51,460 nt of DNA, taken from contig MWZA01000168.1 in assembly GCA_002050455.1 (NCBI GenBank), forward strand, positions 1 to 51,460. Reading direction: 5' to 3'. Within the stretch, counting starts at the first letter, position 1. Each line of letters begins with the position of its first letter. Positions 33,614-42,485 of the stretch are shown in pieces. The notes under the pieces are model-generated. The model saw only the letters and a program-made list of their open reading frames with translations, did not search any database and was not told where the DNA came from. Made by a program: the position numbers and the translations under genes. This DNA is from Acidobacteria bacterium 5-1. Its GTDB lineage: Bacteria > Acidobacteriota > Blastocatellia > Pyrinomonadales > Pyrinomonadaceae.

Positions 33614-35422
33614 TCAAACCCTTTTAACTTCAACGATTTTTCCGCGAAAGATGCGTAACGCTTTTTTAACAAGCGGGTGATTTTCGGCATATCGCCAGAG
33701 TTCCTCATCGGTTGGATTTTCGGACAATTCGGGAATTTCCTCAGAAATTTCTTTTTCATAACCGGGCGGAATAAAAGCAATTGTTTCTTTTGCCGGCGCA
33801 AAACCCGCCGCGCCGCCGTTTGAAGTTTCGATTTTTGCCGAAACCTGATTTGAAAAATTTTCATCCAACAAAACTTCCACGATTTTCGAAGCGTTTGGAA
33901 TCGGACTTAAGTTATCGCCCAAAATTTGCAGTGTGCGCTCAAAGGCATCGTCAAGCCAGCTGTCTTCGATGTGTTCGAGTTCTTCGGCAGTTATCGGCGG
34001 AAGTTTTATCGGCATTGACTCCACAAAATCTATTGATTTGGGATTTGTATTTTGCCCGGCGTTGACTATTTGTGGCTCGTTTTTTGTTGCTTGTTCTGTT
34101 TCTTTATTTGGAATTTGGAATCTGGAATCTGGAACTTCTCGGATGGGAAAAGGAACTTCTTCGGGCGGAAAATCAACCGTTAAAGTTTTTTTTTCTACGG
34201 ATGGTTCAACAGCTTTTTCTTCACTGGAGTTTTCGATTTGAGAATTTCCGCCAGCCAGAGCATTTTCGAGTTTTGATAAACGCTCAAGAAGTTTCTCAAT
34301 CGGTGCAACGCGGCGCATTTCAATCAATTTCACTAAACCGACTTCCAAAACATAACGCGGCTGCGTCGCTTCGCGGAGTTTGCTTTCGGTTTCGCTCAAT
34401 GAGTTGAAAAATCTGATTAAATCGGCTTCGGAAAAAGGTTCTGAATTTTTCTGCAATTCTTCGCGGCTCAAAACTGCGGTATCAAACAAGTTCTCAGCAT
34501 CGCCAGCCATTTTGAAAACGAGTAAATCGCGGAAAAATGAAAGCAAATCGCGGCAAAAGTTTCGCAAATCCTGTCCGCGCCCGATTAAATCATCAACGAC
34601 TTTCAATGCTTCGGCGGGTTTATTATCGGCAATTGCCTGAGCAGTTCGCGTCAGCATTTCTGCGCTGGCAATTCCGAGTGCCAGCGAAACATCTTGAACG
34701 TCAATTTTCTCGCCGGAAAAACTAATAACTTGGTCAAAATTGCTTTGCGCGTCGCGCATCGAACCTTCGCCAGTTCGGGCAATCTCGCGTAAGGCTTGGT
34801 CAGATATGTCAATTTTTTCAGCTTCGGCGATAATTTTTAATCTGTCAAAAATTTTAATGAGCGGAATTGTCCGAAACTCAAACTCCTGACAACGCGACAA
34901 AACTGTGTCGGGAAGTTTGTGCAGTTCGGTAGTCGCCATTATGAAAACGACATTTGGCGGCGGTTCTTCCAAAGTCTTCAAAAGCGCATTAAACGAAGAA
35001 TTGGAAAGCATATGAACCTCGTCAATAATAAAGATTTTGTTGCGGTCGCGGGCTGGATTGATGTTGATACTTTCGATTATTATCTCGCGCACATCGTCAA
35101 CGCCCGTGTGTGATGCCGCGTCAAATTCCAAAACATCAATCGAACGGCTTTCGGCAATCTCCTTGCACGAAACGCAAGCGTCAACGTCGTCAGCCGCGCA
35201 CGGTTGCGAATTCGGTTTATCGGTTTTGCGGCAATTTAAGGCTTTGGCGAGAAGACGCGCCGTTGTGGTTTTGCCAACGCCGCGCGAGCCGCTAAAAATA
35301 TAAGCGTGATGAAGGCGGTCGTATTCTATCGCGTTTCGCAAAGTGCGCGTAATCGCTTCTTGTCCGGTAACTTCTTCGAATGTTTGTGGTCGCCATTTGC
35401 GGGCGATTACTTGATAAGACAT
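33614..35422 (-). CDS. dnaX: DNA polymerase III subunit gamma/tau
   Basis: Clamp-loader ATPase of the replisome. 602 residues from the ATG giving MSYQVIARKWRPQTFEEVTG; a TTG four codons earlier is not needed. Walker A GSRGVGKTTTA (about 45-55), the zinc-binding cysteines C64, C75, C83 and C86, Walker B IIDEVHMLS (about 132-140) and the sensor region ATTELHKLPDTVLSRCQEF. Domain III follows to about 370. The C-terminal third is a variable Pro/Glu/Ser-rich tau region, which includes a stretch derived from a 7-nt repeat (PDSRFQIPN, nt 34104-34137). No gamma-type frameshift site was identified. Confidence 0.95.
   Translation of the reverse strand: MSYQVIARKWRPQTFEEVTGQEAITRTLRNAIEYDRLHHAYIFSGSRGVGKTTTARLLAKALNCRKTDKPNSQPCAADDVDACVSCKEIAESRSIDVLEFDAASHTGVDDVREIIIESININPARDRNKIFIIDEVHMLSNSSFNALLKTLEEPPPNVVFIMATTELHKLPDTVLSRCQEFEFRTIPLIKIFDRLKIIAEAEKIDISDQALREIARTGEGSMRDAQSNFDQVISFSGEKIDVQDVSLALGIASAEMLTRTAQAIADNKPAEALKVVDDLIGRGQDLRNFCRDLLSFFRDLLVFKMAGDAENLFDTAVLSREELQKNSEPFSEADLIRFFNSLSETESKLREATQPRYVLEVGLVKLIEMRRVAPIEKLLERLSKLENALAGGNSQIENSSEEKAVEPSVEKKTLTVDFPPEEVPFPIREVPDSRFQIPNKETEQATKNEPQIVNAGQNTNPKSIDFVESMPIKLPPITAEELEHIEDSWLDDAFERTLQILGDNLSPIPNASKIVEVLLDENFSNQVSAKIETSNGGAAGFAPAKETIAFIPPGYEKEISEEIPELSENPTDEELWRYAENHPLVKKALRIFRGKIVEVKRV
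34104..34137. repeat. 7-nt repeat inside the dnaX linker
   Basis: TTATTTG, GAATTTG, GAATCTG, GAATCTG, GAACTTC. The same heptamer family occurs at 42430-42485. It encodes PDSRFQIPN in DnaX and keeps the frame. Confidence 0.8.
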
Positions 35423-35513
35423 TGTTGAAAACAATCAACTATTCGATTGATTTCTAAATATATCACGCTTTGAGTTTGCTTTGTAGCTGAAACGGTTTCT
35501 TCTAAATTTTATT

Positions 35514-35551
35514 AAAAAATGCGATATGTGAAAGTAAATTTCACTTATCGC
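35514..35551 (-). terminator. Rho-independent terminator after glf
   Basis: Read leftwards: 13-bp stem (35539-35551 with 35521-35533, one mismatch), 5-nt loop, then a U-rich tract from 35514-35520. Separates glf from dnaX. Confidence 0.85.
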
Positions 35552-35593
35552 AGATTAAATGTTGGTAAACAATTTGCAGCCGATTCAAAATTT

Positions 35594-36796
35594 CTAGCTT
35601 GAAGGAGCAGTCGCGCTGATGCCGCTGCCGTTTGCTTTATCCATCGAATGAGCCGCCGCAAACACTTTTTCCTCAGTTTTAACTTTCGCCGTCGCCTCCT
35701 TGCGTTTCATTCCGACGATTTTGCCGTAAGTCATCAAGGCTTGGGCGACAATTTGATCCATATTGTAATACTTATAAGTCGCCAACCGCCCGACAAAATG
35801 AACATCGGAACGCGCGTCCGCCAAGGTTTTATATTTGGCGTAAATGTCAGCATTTTCTTTGCGCGGAATCGGATAATACGGGTCGCCCGTCGCTTGCGGA
35901 AACTCATAAACGATGCTGGTTTTTTTGTGTTCTTGTCCGGTCAGATACTTAAATTCCGTGATGCGCGTGAACGCCTGTTCGTTTGGATAATTAACTACCG
36001 GCGCGGTTTGAAACTGTTCGGTGTCGTGTGTTTTATGCTTAAATTCCAGCGAACGGTAGGGAAGTTTGCCGTAACGATAATCAAAAAATGCGTCAATCGG
36101 TCCGGTGTAAATCATCTCCTTAAACGCAATTTGGTTGATGATTTCACGATAATCGCAGTTGAGCATTATTTTAATGTTCGCGTGAGCGAGAATTTTTTCA
36201 AACATCCGCGTAAAACCGTGTTTCGGCATTGCTTGAAAAGAATCGGTAAAATAACGGTCATCACGGTTGGTGCGCGTCGGTACGCGCGAAGTTACCGAAG
36301 CATCGAGTTCCGAAGGGTCAAGTCCCCATTGCTTGAGCGTGTAATTGCGAAAGAATTTTTCATAAAGTTCACGCCCGACTTTTGAGACAACGACATCTTC
36401 AGATGTGCGGATAACATCACATTTTTCAGCCAAAGACGCAAAAAATTCTTCGACTTCAAAAGCTGTCAGATTTAATCCGTAAAGTTTATTGATGGTGTCA
36501 AGATTTATCGGAATCGGCAGCAACATTCCGTCAACCGATGCTAGAACACGATGTTGATATTCACGCCATTCGGTAAAACGCGATAGGTAATCAAAAACTT
36601 CCCGTGAATTGGTGTGAAAGATATGAGGTCCATATTTATGGATTAAAATACCTTCGTCGTTGTAAAAATCAAAAGCGTTTCCCGCAATGTGCGGACGCTT
36701 ATCGCAGATTAAAACCTTTTTATCAGAGCCATTGGCAAGCCTTTCGGCAAGAACGCTGCCGGCGAAACCCGCACCCACAATCAAATAATCAAACAT
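35594..36796 (-). CDS. glf: UDP-galactopyranose mutase
   Basis: FAD enzyme converting UDP-galactopyranose to UDP-galactofuranose for surface glycans. About 400 residues from the ATG at 36796, preceded by GGAGGGGAG. FAD-binding Rossmann start FDYLIVGAGFAGSVLAERLA, HIAGNAFDFYNDEGILIHKYGPHIFHT (shortened here as the GGN/H-rich cofactor loop), the KQWGLDPSEL loop, and substrate region YFTDSFQAMPKHGFTRMFE, and the C-terminal FVGRLATYKYYNMDQIVAQA. It is followed by a terminator and preceded by a glycosyltransferase, which probably uses the product or a related sugar. Confidence 0.95.
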   Translation of the reverse strand: MFDYLIVGAGFAGSVLAERLANGSDKKVLICDKRPHIAGNAFDFYNDEGILIHKYGPHIFHTNSREVFDYLSRFTEWREYQHRVLASVDGMLLPIPINLDTINKLYGLNLTAFEVEEFFASLAEKCDVIRTSEDVVVSKVGRELYEKFFRNYTLKQWGLDPSELDASVTSRVPTRTNRDDRYFTDSFQAMPKHGFTRMFEKILAHANIKIMLNCDYREIINQIAFKEMIYTGPIDAFFDYRYGKLPYRSLEFKHKTHDTEQFQTAPVVNYPNEQAFTRITEFKYLTGQEHKKTSIVYEFPQATGDPYYPIPRKENADIYAKYKTLADARSDVHFVGRLATYKYYNMDQIVAQALMTYGKIVGMKRKEATAKVKTEEKVFAAAHSMDKANGSGISATAPSS

Positions 36797-36823
36797 TTTA
36801 TTCTCCCCTCCGTTGTTGTTGAG

Positions 36824-36860
36824 TTTAGATTGTATCACAGTTATTGAATTTAGATTGTAT
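36824..36860. repeat. Direct repeat upstream of glf
   Basis: TTTAGATTGTAT occurs at 36824-36835 and again at 36849-36860, 25 bp apart. On the reverse strand each reads ATACAATCTAAA, containing a TACAAT -10-like box. Possible tandem promoter or operator of glf. Confidence 0.45.
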
Positions 36861-36904
36861 AAAAAATCACAAACTCCTTCTGTCTGCTAGCATACAATTA
36901 ATTT

Positions 36905-38071
36905 TTACGCAGCGGAAACTTTTGCGCTTTTTATGATTTTTTCATCAATTAAATTCGCCATTTGCGTCCAAGTCTTATCCCACGAAGTTTGCGCTAGAAA
37001 TTTGTCAGTTTTCTTTAATCTTTCCACCGCATTTTCCTGCATCGCATTTTCGCAAGCCGCAATAAATTCTTCCGCCGTCCGTGCAATATGCACCAAATTC
37101 ATTTCGCCGTAAGGACGCACGACATCGCGTATCGGCGTAGAAATGACGGGTTTTCCGGCGGCGAGATATTCGGGCGTTTTCGTCGGGCTGATAAATCTTG
37201 TTGATTCATTCAGCGCAAACGGCATCAACGCTACGTCCCAACCTGCCAAATACGCGGGCAAATCCTGATAATTTTTTCCGCCGAGATAATGAATGTTTTC
37301 GCGGCGCGGCAAATCTTCGTCGCTGATTTTAACGACCGGACCAACCATTACGAATTGCCATTCGGGACGCAAATCAGCCATTTCAGACAAAAGCGCAAGA
37401 TTTATTCGCTCATCAATTACGCCGTAGTAGCCGAGGCGCGGATGCGGAATTGATTTTTGGTCTGCGGGTTCTTCATTGATGTTGCGTGCTTGCCGGAAAT
37501 GTTCCGCGTCAATGCTCGAAGGAAATGCGCGGACGTTTTTGTGCTGTGATTTTTTAGCTTCGTAAAGGCTTTGTCCGCCGGTGAAAACCAAATCGGCTTT
37601 TTGGAAAAGTTTTGCTTCATTGGCGATTAAATCAGGCGGCGCAAACTTAAAACCGGAAAGCTCGTCCATACAATCATAAATAATTGCCATCGGCTCTAAA
37701 TGCGCGGCAAATGCAAACGCCATCGGTGTATAAAACCAGGCTACAAAATTTTTTATGTTTTGTTCGCGGGAAAGTTGGTCAACTAGTTCGCACTGAATTT
37801 CTTCAACGTTCCGCGTTTCTCTGTCGGAATGTGAAATATGCGGTATGACAACAAACAAATTGTCTTCGCGAGAGGTGATATTCAAATTCGTTTTTTCGTC
37901 AACAAAAATCGGTTCTTCAAAAAAAAAGACGCGCCTTTCCCGCGCAAACCGGCTCAAAAGATGCTGCGGTCTTTGATAAACAAAATCCCAACGCAGATGT
38001 GAAAAGCAAACTAAATCAAAATTTTCTTCTTTATTCGATAAAGACGTTTCTAACAAATCTCGTTTGTTCAA
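36905..38071 (-). CDS. Glycosyltransferase of the type found beside glf
   Basis: 388 residues, GT-B fold. The N-terminus DLVCFSHLRWDFVYQRPQHL is characteristic of a group often encoded beside UDP-galactopyranose mutase. The C-terminal donor site includes NIHYLGGKNYQDLPAYLAGW and FISPTKTPEYLAAGKPVIST. It starts at a TTG (38071) with GAGG 9 nt upstream (reverse complement of 38081-38084). About 110 bp lie between its stop and the glf start, so the two are probably one leftward operon for a galactofuranose-containing surface glycan. The sugar specificity is inference. Confidence 0.8.
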   Translation of the reverse strand: MNKRDLLETSLSNKEENFDLVCFSHLRWDFVYQRPQHLLSRFARERRVFFFEEPIFVDEKTNLNITSREDNLFVVIPHISHSDRETRNVEEIQCELVDQLSREQNIKNFVAWFYTPMAFAFAAHLEPMAIIYDCMDELSGFKFAPPDLIANEAKLFQKADLVFTGGQSLYEAKKSQHKNVRAFPSSIDAEHFRQARNINEEPADQKSIPHPRLGYYGVIDERINLALLSEMADLRPEWQFVMVGPVVKISDEDLPRRENIHYLGGKNYQDLPAYLAGWDVALMPFALNESTRFISPTKTPEYLAAGKPVISTPIRDVVRPYGEMNLVHIARTAEEFIAACENAMQENAVERLKKTDKFLAQTSWDKTWTQMANLIDEKIIKSAKVSAA

Positions 38072-38170
38072 GTTTTTAATCCTCTTTTTTTATCGGCAAA
38101 TTAAATTCAAAAACCAAAATCCGACGGCACAAAATGAAATTATGATAAGTGGTAAAAGTATAGTATAGTC

Positions 38171-38192
38171 TTGACAATCGTTTATCCGTCAA
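38171..38192. promoter_or_regulatory. Possible operator or promoter element upstream of the Crp-type gene
   Basis: TTGAC (38171-38175) and GTCAA (38188-38192) form an inverted pair with a 12-nt gap, 54 bp before the regulator start. TTGACA also fits a -35 box, but no good -10 follows at 17 bp. Confidence 0.25.
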
Positions 38193-38245
38193 CTAGCGGA
38201 CATATCCCGATTTTTTGTTTTATAGATTAGACATTAAACCAATTC

Positions 38246-38989
38246 ATGCACAACCCGCAGTGTTCCAAAAACTTCATTATCAAAAATTTACCGGAAGAAA
38301 CTTTTCTTAGAATCGAGCCGCATCTGGAAAAAGTTAAGATGCCCCGCGGTCAACTTCTTTATCAGCCTTGGAAGAAGATTCAATATATCTACTTTCCTGA
38401 AACCAGTGTCATTTCGACAGTTACCATGCTGGAAAACGGTTCCGGTGTCGAGTCAGGTATTATCGGCAGAGAAGGAGTCCTCGGAGCGTCAATCATATTT
38501 GCTAAAGATGTTTCTGCTTCAGAAGCGGTCATCCAACTCGACGGCGAAGGTTTGCGAATGGAAGCCTTAACTTTCAAAGATATTTTTGAAGAAAATAAAG
38601 ATTTCAGAAAAATGATACTATTTTATGTTTATGCTTTTATCGTGCAGATTTCGCAGAATGCAGTTTGTCTGTGTTATCACCACCTTGAAAAACGGCTTGC
38701 CCGCTGGTTGTTAATGCTTGATGATCGTTCCGACGGCAACAAGTTATTTTTAACTCAAGATTTTATTGCACAAATGCTTGGAGTTCATCGTCCGAGTATC
38801 AGCAAAAATGCCAATAAATTGCAGAATTTAGAATTGATTTCTTACAATCGCGGCAGTATTAAAATCTTAGATAGAGATGGTTTGGAAAAATTGGCTTGCG
38901 AGTGTTACAAGGTAATCAATAACGCTTTTAGCGGCTATACGAATTCCAAATGCTTCAATAGCTTTCCCAGACAAACAATTTACGAGTAA
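38246..38989 (+). CDS. Crp/Fnr-family transcriptional regulator
   Basis: 247 residues. The N-terminal cyclic-nucleotide-binding-like beta roll is MPRGQLLYQPWKKIQYIYFP ... GREGVLGASIIF, without the arginine signature needed to be sure of cAMP binding. A long dimerisation helix follows, then the C-terminal winged helix DFIAQMLGVHRPSISKNANK with recognition helix HRPSISKNAN and ELISYNRGSIKILDRDGLEK. No cysteine cluster of FNR type is seen. The divergent neighbour is the glycosyltransferase and the next gene is the GH1-RmlD fusion, so it may control exopolysaccharide genes. The N-terminal start has no strong ribosome binding site. Confidence 0.85.
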   Translation: MHNPQCSKNFIIKNLPEETFLRIEPHLEKVKMPRGQLLYQPWKKIQYIYFPETSVISTVTMLENGSGVESGIIGREGVLGASIIFAKDVSASEAVIQLDGEGLRMEALTFKDIFEENKDFRKMILFYVYAFIVQISQNAVCLCYHHLEKRLARWLLMLDDRSDGNKLFLTQDFIAQMLGVHRPSISKNANKLQNLELISYNRGSIKILDRDGLEKLACECYKVINNAFSGYTNSKCFNSFPRQTIYE

Positions 38990-39232
38990 TTGATAGAAGT
39001 TCGGATTTATGTGTAATCCTACATACAGACTTTTTATTTGATTTGTAATAGCTTGTATTTGCACAAATTAAGGTAACATCAAATGACCATTTGTGATTTA
39101 AAAGGCAGGGAATTTGAGGGTGGAAATAATTTTTCGCCCTATTTTTATGTTAGATCAATGTCTGAGAAGATTGTGCTTTTAAGCTATTTTAATAAACCAT
39201 AATTTGAGTTGTACAAAGAATTACAAATAGAT

Positions 39233-41446
39233 ATGGAATCATTTATCAACATTGAAAAAGATATTGAGTTGTGGGGTGGTGTCGAATGCACGGTTAATCG
39301 CGTAGGTAACAATTACTTTGACCAACTCAGGAAAAATGGACATCACAATCGCCTGGAAGACCTTGACCTCTTCGCAGAACTTGGCATCAGCCGCCTTCGT
39401 TATCCGGTTTTATGGGAGCGGGTTGCACCTGACGGTCTGGACAAAGCTGATTGGTCGTGGACGGATAGGCGTTTAAAATATCTGCAAAAACTTTCTATAC
39501 GTCCGATTGTCGGATTGCTTCATCACGGCAGCGGTCCGCTCGATACGAGCCTCGTTGACCCGAATTTTCCCGATAAGTTTGCGAAATTTGCGTTAAAGAC
39601 AGCCGAACGCTATCCGTGGGTTGATGCTTATACGCCAATTAATGAACCTTTGACGACAGCGCGTTTCAGCGGATTATACGGATTTTGGTATCCGCACGGA
39701 AAAGATGACCGAACTTTTGCTCAGGCACTTCTCGGTCAAAGCCGCGCTACCGTTTTGGCAATGAAGGCTGTTCGCAAAATCAATCCGAATGCGAAACTTA
39801 TTCAAACCGAAGATTTAGGTAAAACATACAGCACGCCAAAGCTCAGGTATCAGGCGGACTATGAAAACACCCGCCGTTGGCTGACTTTCGACCTTCTTTG
39901 CGGACGAGTCAACCGCGAGCATCCGATGTGGAGTTATTTGCGTTATGCAGGTATTGAGGAATCTCAAATTGAGTGGTTTCTGGAAAATGTTTGCCCGCCG
40001 GACATCATCGGATTTAATTATTATCTGACCAGCGAGCGTTTTCTTGACGAGAACATTGAAAATTATCCGGGTTTCCCAATTGGCGGAAACGGGCGAGAGC
40101 AATATATTGACGTTGAAGCCGTTCGTGTAAATATTGAATCTCCGAACGGTCTGCAAGCATTGATGCACGAAGCGTGGGAGCGTTATAAACTACCTTTGGC
40201 TATTACCGAAATTCATCTCGGCTGCACGCGTGAAGAGCAACTTCGATGGTTTGCTGAAACTTGGGAAACGGCTAATAGCTTAAAGCGGGAAGGCGTTGAT
40301 TTGCGAGCCGTAACGGCTTGGTCCTTGCTCGGTTCTTATGATTGGAACAGCCTTTTAACCGCTTCTCAAAATCATTATGAGCCGGGCGTATTTGATGTTC
40401 GCGGAAATCAGCCGCGTCCGACTGCTTTGGCGGATTTAGTGAAAAAAATTTCGCAGGGACAAAAGTTTGAACATCCCGTTTTTGAAGCTTTTGGTTGGTG
40501 GAAACGTCCTTCCCGATTTATCGTTCAATCAACTGCCGTAATACAATCACTAGCGGAAAAGGAAAACGGCAAAAAATTTATACAAACTGATAAATTACAA
40601 ATAAGAAAACTGCTGATTACCGGCGCAACCGGCACACTTGGGCGAGCCTTTGCACGGATCTGCGAAACAAGAGGGCTTTCCTATCACCTGCTCTCACGCC
40701 AAGAAATGGACATTGCCGACAGAGAATCCATTAATTTTGCGTTGGCAAAATATCCGCCTTGGGCAATTATTAATACGGCGGGATACGTCCGTGTAGATGC
40801 GGCTGAAAGCGAATCCGAATCGTGCTTTCGTGAGAACACAAAAGGTGCGGTAAATTTAGCGGCGGTTTGCGGGCAAAATAAAATTCCTTACCTAACATTT
40901 TCAACGGATTTAGTATTTGACGGAAATAAAAAATGTGCTTATATCGAAAGCGATTTCCCAAATCCTCTTAATGTCTACGGACAAAGCAAGGAGGAAGCGG
41001 AAAAACAGATATTAGAAATAAATCCCGACGCTTTGGTTATTCGCAGTGCCGCATTTTTCAGCCCGTGGGACGAATTCAATTTTTTAAGTGTTGCCTTACA
41101 ATCGCTCGTTTCAGGCGAAACATTTAAGGCGGCAAATGATAATTTTATATCTCCGACGTATCTTCCTGACCTTGTTAATGCCTGCCTGGACATTTTAATT
41201 GACGGCGAAAGCGGATTGTGGCATTTGGCAAATCAGGGAGAATTAACTTGGGCGGACTTTGCGCGTCGGGCAGCCGATCTTGCCAAACTTAAATCGGCAC
41301 TTGTTATTGATTGCTCAGCCAAAGAGTTAAATTTAGCTGCTCTAAGACCTGTTTATAGTGTGCTTGGCAGTGAACGCGGAATTTTACTGCCAAGTCTGGA
41401 TAATTCCTTAAACAGATTTGTGGATTCATTTAAGGCAAAATTGTAA
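39233..41446 (+). CDS. Fusion of GH1-type glycoside hydrolase and RmlD-type dTDP-sugar reductase
   Basis: 737 residues from the ATG at 39233 (frame open to a TTG at 39209). Residues 10-440 are a GH1-like TIM barrel: LWGGVECTVNR, TPINEP with the acid/base Glu138, and LAITEIHLG with the likely nucleophile Glu near 325. Residues about 458-737 are an NAD(P)-binding short-chain domain like RmlD: LLITGATGTLGRAFARICE, STDLVFDGN, catalytic YGQSK. RmlD reduces dTDP-4-keto-rhamnose. Joining it to a glycosidase in one chain is unusual but in frame, with a linker at about 430-455. The 243-bp gap before it shows no clear feature. Probably in polysaccharide synthesis or remodelling. Confidence 0.85.
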   Translation: MESFINIEKDIELWGGVECTVNRVGNNYFDQLRKNGHHNRLEDLDLFAELGISRLRYPVLWERVAPDGLDKADWSWTDRRLKYLQKLSIRPIVGLLHHGSGPLDTSLVDPNFPDKFAKFALKTAERYPWVDAYTPINEPLTTARFSGLYGFWYPHGKDDRTFAQALLGQSRATVLAMKAVRKINPNAKLIQTEDLGKTYSTPKLRYQADYENTRRWLTFDLLCGRVNREHPMWSYLRYAGIEESQIEWFLENVCPPDIIGFNYYLTSERFLDENIENYPGFPIGGNGREQYIDVEAVRVNIESPNGLQALMHEAWERYKLPLAITEIHLGCTREEQLRWFAETWETANSLKREGVDLRAVTAWSLLGSYDWNSLLTASQNHYEPGVFDVRGNQPRPTALADLVKKISQGQKFEHPVFEAFGWWKRPSRFIVQSTAVIQSLAEKENGKKFIQTDKLQIRKLLITGATGTLGRAFARICETRGLSYHLLSRQEMDIADRESINFALAKYPPWAIINTAGYVRVDAAESESESCFRENTKGAVNLAAVCGQNKIPYLTFSTDLVFDGNKKCAYIESDFPNPLNVYGQSKEEAEKQILEINPDALVIRSAAFFSPWDEFNFLSVALQSLVSGETFKAANDNFISPTYLPDLVNACLDILIDGESGLWHLANQGELTWADFARRAADLAKLKSALVIDCSAKELNLAALRPVYSVLGSERGILLPSLDNSLNRFVDSFKAKL

Positions 41447-41453
41447 AATTTTG

Positions 41454-41480
41454 AATTTCATTTTTCTAAAAAATGAATTT
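41454..41480. terminator. AT-rich hairpin between convergent genes
   Basis: A 12-bp AT-rich stem (41454-41465 with 41469-41480, one mismatch) with T- and A-tracts on either side, between the fusion gene and the fhaA-like gene. Weak evidence because of the AT bias. Confidence 0.35.
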
Positions 41481-42423
41481 ATTTCGGCTGAATTCTCAAC
41501 AAATAACTGCAGACTGTAATAGGAACGCCAGCCGAAACCGACCTTTTTTGCCCGACTTGAAGTTCATAATTGTTTATCATTGCCGGATTGCGCCCTTCGT
41601 TTATTATCCAGAAATTACCTTCTCCGTCAGACATCAAACTTAAATGACGGCGGCTGATTTCAGGGTCGCCGGAGAGCGATATGTCAACTGGTTTTGATTT
41701 TGAACCGCGTCCGATGCTGATTTCGTTTTGATAAACCGGCACGACTGTTTGGCGAACACCGTCGCGCCAAATTTCCAGTCGGTAGAGTTCTCTACTGCGT
41801 TTTTGAACGTGCGTCAATTCTTCCATTTCTCCGTCTTCAACGGACGAAACTTGCGGAACGCTCAATTGTTGAACAGTCGGCGGCGTTTGAAAGGGAATTG
41901 CGGGCTGATTCTGAACAAAATCTGGTGTTGGCAGAACCGGATTTTTTGGCTGAGGTTGCAGTTTTGGTAAATTTTTTGGACGGGCAAAAACGCTTGTTTT
42001 ATTACTTGAACTATCGTCCCAACTATGTTGAACGAAAACCTCACCTTGTTCGAGGGTGCCGTCAACACGCAGTTCGACGGCAAAGGATTGAGTTTCCAGC
42101 TGTTTTTTACCCGCAATTTCCCTCGCTCTTTCAGCCAGAATATGATAAAGACCTTGTTCAAGTCCGCGCCGTTTCACGCCTTGCCAATCTTTATCGTCAG
42201 CTTCGCTCAGGAAAATCATGTATTCGGTTGGAATAATCGCGGTGCCTTGCGGCAGTGGAACTAATTCACGCTGCATCACTTCTTCGACTGTCTTGGCAAT
42301 TTTAACGATAAATTCTTCCGCCCGGCTGCGCGGTTTAACCTGTGCATCGCGGGCGGCTTCTTCCAAAACAAATTCCGCACTTTCGCCGTCAATCCATTTT
42401 CTGACTTTGTCTAAAACACTCAT
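41479..42423 (-). CDS. FhaA-like protein: DUF3662 plus FHA domain
   Basis: 314 residues. The N-terminal part (1-130) matches the DUF3662 domain of actinobacterial FhaA (VEEVMQRELVPLPQGTAIIP, then RAREIAG). A Pro/Gln/Val-rich linker follows. The FHA phosphothreonine-binding domain is C-terminal (about 220-314): SIGRGSKSKPVDISLSGDPE, ISRRHLSLM, NEGRNPAMINN. It should recognise proteins phosphorylated by the adjacent Ser/Thr kinase. It lies 60 bp downstream of that kinase gene on the same strand, with a 7-nt repeat in the gap. Confidence 0.85.
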   Translation of the reverse strand: MSVLDKVRKWIDGESAEFVLEEAARDAQVKPRSRAEEFIVKIAKTVEEVMQRELVPLPQGTAIIPTEYMIFLSEADDKDWQGVKRRGLEQGLYHILAERAREIAGKKQLETQSFAVELRVDGTLEQGEVFVQHSWDDSSSNKTSVFARPKNLPKLQPQPKNPVLPTPDFVQNQPAIPFQTPPTVQQLSVPQVSSVEDGEMEELTHVQKRSRELYRLEIWRDGVRQTVVPVYQNEISIGRGSKSKPVDISLSGDPEISRRHLSLMSDGEGNFWIINEGRNPAMINNYELQVGQKRSVSAGVPITVCSYLLRIQPK

Positions 42424-42429
42424 ACTATT

Positions 42430-42485
42430 TTAGATTCCAGATTTAAATCTTAAATTTGGAATCTGGAATTTGGAATCTGGAACTA
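42430..42485. repeat. Eight 7-nt repeat units between kinase and fhaA-like gene
   Basis: TTAGATT, CCAGATT, TAAATCT, TAAATTT, GGAATCT, GGAATTT, GGAATCT, GGAACTA: a clean heptamer array, partly self-complementary (AGATTT/AAATCT), which fills the spacer and runs into the kinase stop codon. Confidence 0.85.

Noticed and set aside
33553-33864. 103-residue reverse-strand frame overlapping dnaX
   Set aside because: A shadow of dnaX in another frame; Lys/Arg-rich with no domain and no ribosome binding site.
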